DNA of 7,382 bases, from NCBI GenBank assembly GCA_016217625.1, contig JACRHK010000079.1, positions 1-7,382 on the forward strand, written 5' to 3'. The stretch comes from Nitrospirota bacterium (GTDB lineage Bacteria > Nitrospirota > RBG-16-64-22 > JACRHK01). The position numbers and the translations under genes were made by a program. The first letter of the stretch is position 1, and each line of letters begins with the position of its first letter. The notes beneath the pieces are model-generated. The model ran no database searches, was not told the origin of the DNA, and saw only the letters and a list, made by a program, of their open reading frames with translations. This document shows positions 6,224 to 7,382 of this stretch, in pieces.

Positions 6224-6319
6224 AGGGGACCTTGTTACTTACGTTGCGTTGCAGCAATCTCACTCCAGAGTTCCCGCCTCCGCGTCAAGAGTGATGCAAG
6301 GCAGGTAACCACGTCCCCT
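6224..6319. repeat. 96-bp element with 15-bp terminal inverted repeats
   Basis: The left end AGGGGACCTTGTTAC (6224-6238) and right end GTAACCACGTCCCCT (6305-6319) are inverted copies matching at 13 of 15 positions. The interior repeats the complement further in, with TTGCA near 6250 and TGCAA at 6295-6299. It looks like a small non-autonomous palindromic element of the REP/MITE kind. From memory, GGGGACGTnGTTAC-type ends accompany IS200-like (Y1) transposases in environmental genomes, but that link is not shown here. It fills part of the 308-base gap between cysE and the RRM gene, where no gene was found. Confidence 0.5.
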
Positions 6320-6338
6320 ACTCTCTCCCCACGATCGC

Positions 6339-6371
6339 GCACACCGGCGGGCTGAAGGCCCGCCGGTGTGC
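6339..6371. repeat. Perfect 14-bp hairpin downstream of the RRM gene
   Basis: The arms GCACACCGGCGGGC (6339-6352) and GCCCGCCGGTGTGC (6358-6371) flank a 5-base loop. On the minus strand the hairpin follows the RRM gene by 40 bases and a GCCTAAC box by eight. It may stop transcription of the cupin-RRM unit before it runs into cysE, although no U-tract follows on either strand. It may instead be the stem of a degenerate attC-like site. Confidence 0.6.
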
Positions 6372-6379
6372 TGCGCGCG

Positions 6380-6386
6380 GTTAGGC
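6380..6386 (-). other. Second attC-type R box (GCCTAAC), unpaired
   Basis: On the minus strand GCCTAAC lies 25 bases after the RRM stop, matching the RYYYAAC box that opens integron attC sites. Its extended form on the plus strand, GTTAGGCGAAAAGC (6380-6393), is an inverted near-copy of GCTTAATCGCCTAAC (6735-6749) on the far side of the RRM gene. No matching GTTRRRY box was found within 130 bases beyond it, so the site is incomplete or decayed. Confidence 0.4.
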
Positions 6387-6411
6387 GAAAAGCTTCTTGC
6401 TGCAGGGACGA

Positions 6412-6708
6412 TCAGTAACGCCGCCCGCCGCCCGGTCTCCCTCTCCCTCCCCCTCCCCCTCTTTCTTCGCGGGGACGCGCCTCATTCACCGTGACCGTTC
6501 TGCCCTTTAACTCTTTTCCATTCAACCCGTCGATCGCCGACCGCGCTTCCGCCACAGCGGACATCTCCACAAACCCGAATCCTCTGGACTCTCCCGTAAA
6601 CTTGTCTTTGACCACCGTGGCGGATTCCACTCCTCCGAACGCCTCAAAAGCCTTCAGTAAATCCTCGTCACTGACATCGCGAGACAAATTGCCGACAAAA
6701 ATCTTCAT
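6412..6708 (-). CDS. Small RRM-type RNA-binding protein with Gly/Arg-rich tail
   Basis: A 98-residue protein that should bind single-stranded RNA, like the cold-induced and circadian Rbp proteins of cyanobacteria and other bacteria. One complete RRM covers residues 1-78: RNP2 KIFVGNL (2-8), helix VSDEDLLKAFEAFG, and RNP1 RGFGFVEM (42-49) with the RNA-stacking aromatics F44 and F46 in place. The KFTGESRG linker and VTVNEARP last strand are typical. Residues 79-98 are a Gly/Arg tail with glycine runs, like the tails that aid RNA binding. It starts at ATG 6708 with a strong GAGGAGA ribosome site. No promoter lies between it and the cupin gene upstream, only the attC-like site, so it is probably cotranscribed from the duplicated cysE-type promoter. 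The tail is encoded by a 33-base homopurine run. Confidence 0.93.
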   Translation of the reverse strand: MKIFVGNLSRDVSDEDLLKAFEAFGGVESATVVKDKFTGESRGFGFVEMSAVAEARSAIDGLNGKELKGRTVTVNEARPREERGGGGGRGRPGGGRRY

Positions 6709-6742
6709 TCCGTTCTCCTCTCTTCTGATGGTACGCTTAATC

Positions 6743-6814
6743 GCCTAACGCTGCGGTCGAACGGCCGAGGGGCGCGCAGCGTCCACGAAGTCCCGCTCCA
6801 AATGGGGGTTAGGC
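6743..6814 (-). other. Integron attC-like recombination site
   Basis: On the minus strand the 72-base site opens with GCCTAAC (6814-6808, fits RYYYAAC) and closes with GTTAGGC (6749-6743, fits GTTRRRY); the two are perfect complements. Seven bases in from each end lie candidate L boxes, TGGAGCGG and CCGTTCGA, pairing at seven of eight positions if one G-T pair is allowed. The central segment can also pair CGCTGCG with CGCAGCG. The cupin stop codon TAA lies inside the first box, as in many gene cassettes. Length and symmetry fit attC (about 57-141 bases). No integrase or attI is in the window, so this would be an isolated cassette cluster. Confidence 0.5.
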
Positions 6815-7123
6815 CTCCTCGACCAGGAATAGCTTTGTCGTCTTGCCGGTGGCATGGTGCCGATGCTTGTTTTGCTCTCCCTTTGGGATGAACATACCGT
6901 CACCTGCTTTGTACCTCTTCACCACTCCATTGAAATTCACCTCCATCTCTCCTTCCAGGACAAAGCCCATGTGGTCATTAGTGCACCACTCTTGCTCAAC
7001 AAATTCCTTGGCGAACTCAACCAGGCGCAGTTTCCTGTCGCCTTGAACGCATGTCTTGGTCCTCACACCCAGGGCGGGATTCTCCCAGGGAAGCGCCTCA
7101 AATTCGATGAGGTAGCTGTTCAT
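6809..7123 (-). CDS. Small single-domain cupin protein
   Basis: A 104-residue cytoplasmic protein with one beta-barrel cupin domain; substrate unknown. Motif 1 is EFVEQEWCTNDHMGFVLEGEMEV (residues 40-62), with C47, H51 and E57/E59 as possible metal ligands instead of the usual HxH. Motif 2 is GDGMFIPKGEQNKHRHH (74-90), where the normal histidine after PxG is shifted to H87/H89/H90. The end KLFLVEEA is common in this group of uncharacterised small cupins. Start ATG 7123 begins MNSYLIEFEALPW, the usual family start. The frame is open to 7219 but those residues overlap promoter elements. It has no well-spaced ribosome site, and its ATG lies four bases after the stop of an 18-codon leader, so it probably relies on reinitiation. 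The stop lies inside an attC-type box and the RRM gene follows. Confidence 0.88.
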   Translation of the reverse strand: MNSYLIEFEALPWENPALGVRTKTCVQGDRKLRLVEFAKEFVEQEWCTNDHMGFVLEGEMEVNFNGVVKRYKAGDGMFIPKGEQNKHRHHATGKTTKLFLVEEA

Positions 7124-7127
7124 CGGT

Positions 7128-7184
7128 TCATGAGGTCTCCGGGGCACTTCTTCTTGATACCAACCGGTGCAGGCTCGCAAACAT
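7128..7184 (-). CDS. Possible 18-residue leader peptide upstream of the cupin gene (cysE start fragment)
   Basis: ATG 7184-7182 follows the duplicated -10 box by six bases, exactly as in cysE, so the mRNA should begin at this ATG. It encodes MFASLHRLVSRRSAPETS then TGA; the first five residues are those of CysE. The stop is four bases from the cupin ATG, which would allow coupled reinitiation. It could be only a remnant of duplicated cysE sequence that happens to supply a leaderless start. Confidence 0.4.
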   Translation of the reverse strand: MFASLHRLVSRRSAPETS

Positions 7185-7226
7185 GAGTTGATTCTATCGG
7201 GAATGGCAGGGAAAGTCAATGCGCGG
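7169..7226 (-). repeat. Direct repeat copy B: duplicated cysE promoter and five codons
   Basis: Matches 6088-6145 at 50 of 58 positions without gaps. Homology stops at the sixth codon on the gene side and fades just upstream of the -35 on the other. The -35, -10, spacer length and distance to the ATG are all unchanged, while the spacer sequence has diverged. Confidence 0.85.
7191..7219 (-). promoter_or_regulatory. Duplicated cysE-type promoter driving the cupin-RRM unit
   Basis: On the minus strand there is a TTGACT -35 (7219-7214), a 17-base spacer and a TAGAAT -10 (7196-7191), six bases before the leader ATG. It is the only credible promoter seen for the cupin and RRM genes and would act as their cassette promoter. 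Confidence 0.7.
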
Positions 7227-7291
7227 TTGACAAATAGGCACGAGTCAATCCCAATTCTAGTTGAAATTTCCGAAGCGGCTCCATGTGTGCG

Positions 7292-7382
7292 TCATGCGGC
7301 CTTTGCCTCTTGCTGAGACGTCTCTTTCTCAAGTGCGGCCTTAAGGAGATGGAGATGCCGGCATCCCTTGATCCTCCGAAGC
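7292..7382 (-). CDS. C-terminal fragment of an unidentified protein, possibly a transposase
   Basis: The frame enters from the right edge and stops at TGA 7294-7292. The 29 visible residues start LRRIKGCRHLHLLKAALEK and end SQQEAKAA. The amphipathic helix followed by a polar tail resembles the C-terminal ends of some mutator/IS256-type transposases, but the piece is too short to assign. Another minus frame is also open here but is arginine-rich and looks non-coding. Downstream (7227-7291) is AT-richer text such as GGAAATTTCAACTAGAATTG, which could be an insertion-sequence end. If so, it borders directly on repeat copy B. Confidence 0.35.
   Translation of the reverse strand, partial: LRRIKGCRHLHLLKAALEKETSQQEAKAA

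Noticed and set aside
6339..6371. Classical rho-independent terminator for the RRM gene
   Set aside because: The stem is strong, but no run of T follows it on either strand. It is kept only as a hairpin of uncertain role.
6303..6386. A second complete attC site from the GCCTAAC at 6386 to GTTACCT at 6309 (minus)
   Set aside because: GTTACCT does not fit GTTRRRY, the L boxes are not symmetric, and that sequence is better explained as the end of the 96-bp inverted-repeat element.
7124..7219. Longer N-terminus for the cupin gene starting at 7219
   Set aside because: That TTG start lies in the -35 box and the extension runs through the -10, so it would not be in the mRNA. Family members start at the MNSYLIEF position.
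7216..7382. Alternative minus-strand open frame at the right edge (about 55 residues)
   Set aside because: Arginine-rich, runs into the duplicated promoter, and the overlapping frame ending at 7292 has a more protein-like pattern.

Overview
The window is a GC-rich chromosomal segment, probably from an uncultivated or little-studied bacterium. A split glycine-cleavage P-protein, a DUF4388 protein, short heptad and hexad repeats between genes, and a lone RRM-type RNA-binding protein would suit lineages such as Nitrospirota, NC10/Methylomirabilota or Desulfobacterota. That is an impression from gene content and is not proven. No rRNA, tRNA or CRISPR array was seen.

Layout. Bases 1-1005 (+) hold the C-terminal two thirds of gcvPB, the PLP-binding half of glycine decarboxylase. 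It is followed by a decayed TGGA/TGGG array and an 88-nt hairpin built from heptamer repeats. That hairpin separates it from a convergent 58-residue small protein (1190-1366, -). Back-to-back promoters at 1393-1467 drive the small gene leftward and a two-gene unit rightward: a DUF4388 protein (1487-2008) and an SRPBCC/START-like protein (2005-2529), overlapping by ATGA. The SRPBCC stop directly abuts the stop of a convergent membrane-anchored GAF protein (2530-3324, -).

From 6103 down to 3405 (-) runs a likely sulfur operon. cysE makes the cysteine precursor O-acetylserine, larE is a PP-loop sulfur transferase, and mnmA is the tRNA-U34 thiolase, also a PP-loop enzyme. The cysE promoter lies so close to its ATG that the mRNA should be leaderless.

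The right end (6104-7382) is an accessory island and the most interesting part. Reading leftward it contains: the C-terminal tail of an unidentified, possibly transposase, gene; an 86%-identical 58-bp copy of the cysE promoter plus its first five codons; a small cupin gene whose stop lies inside a GCCTAAC box; a 72-bp site with the architecture of an integron attC site; a small RRM RNA-binding protein gene; another GCCTAAC box with a 14-bp perfect hairpin; and a 96-bp element with terminal inverted repeats. The cupin and RRM genes look like two cassettes placed behind a duplicated housekeeping promoter, 1,081 bp upstream of the original. No integrase is visible in the window.
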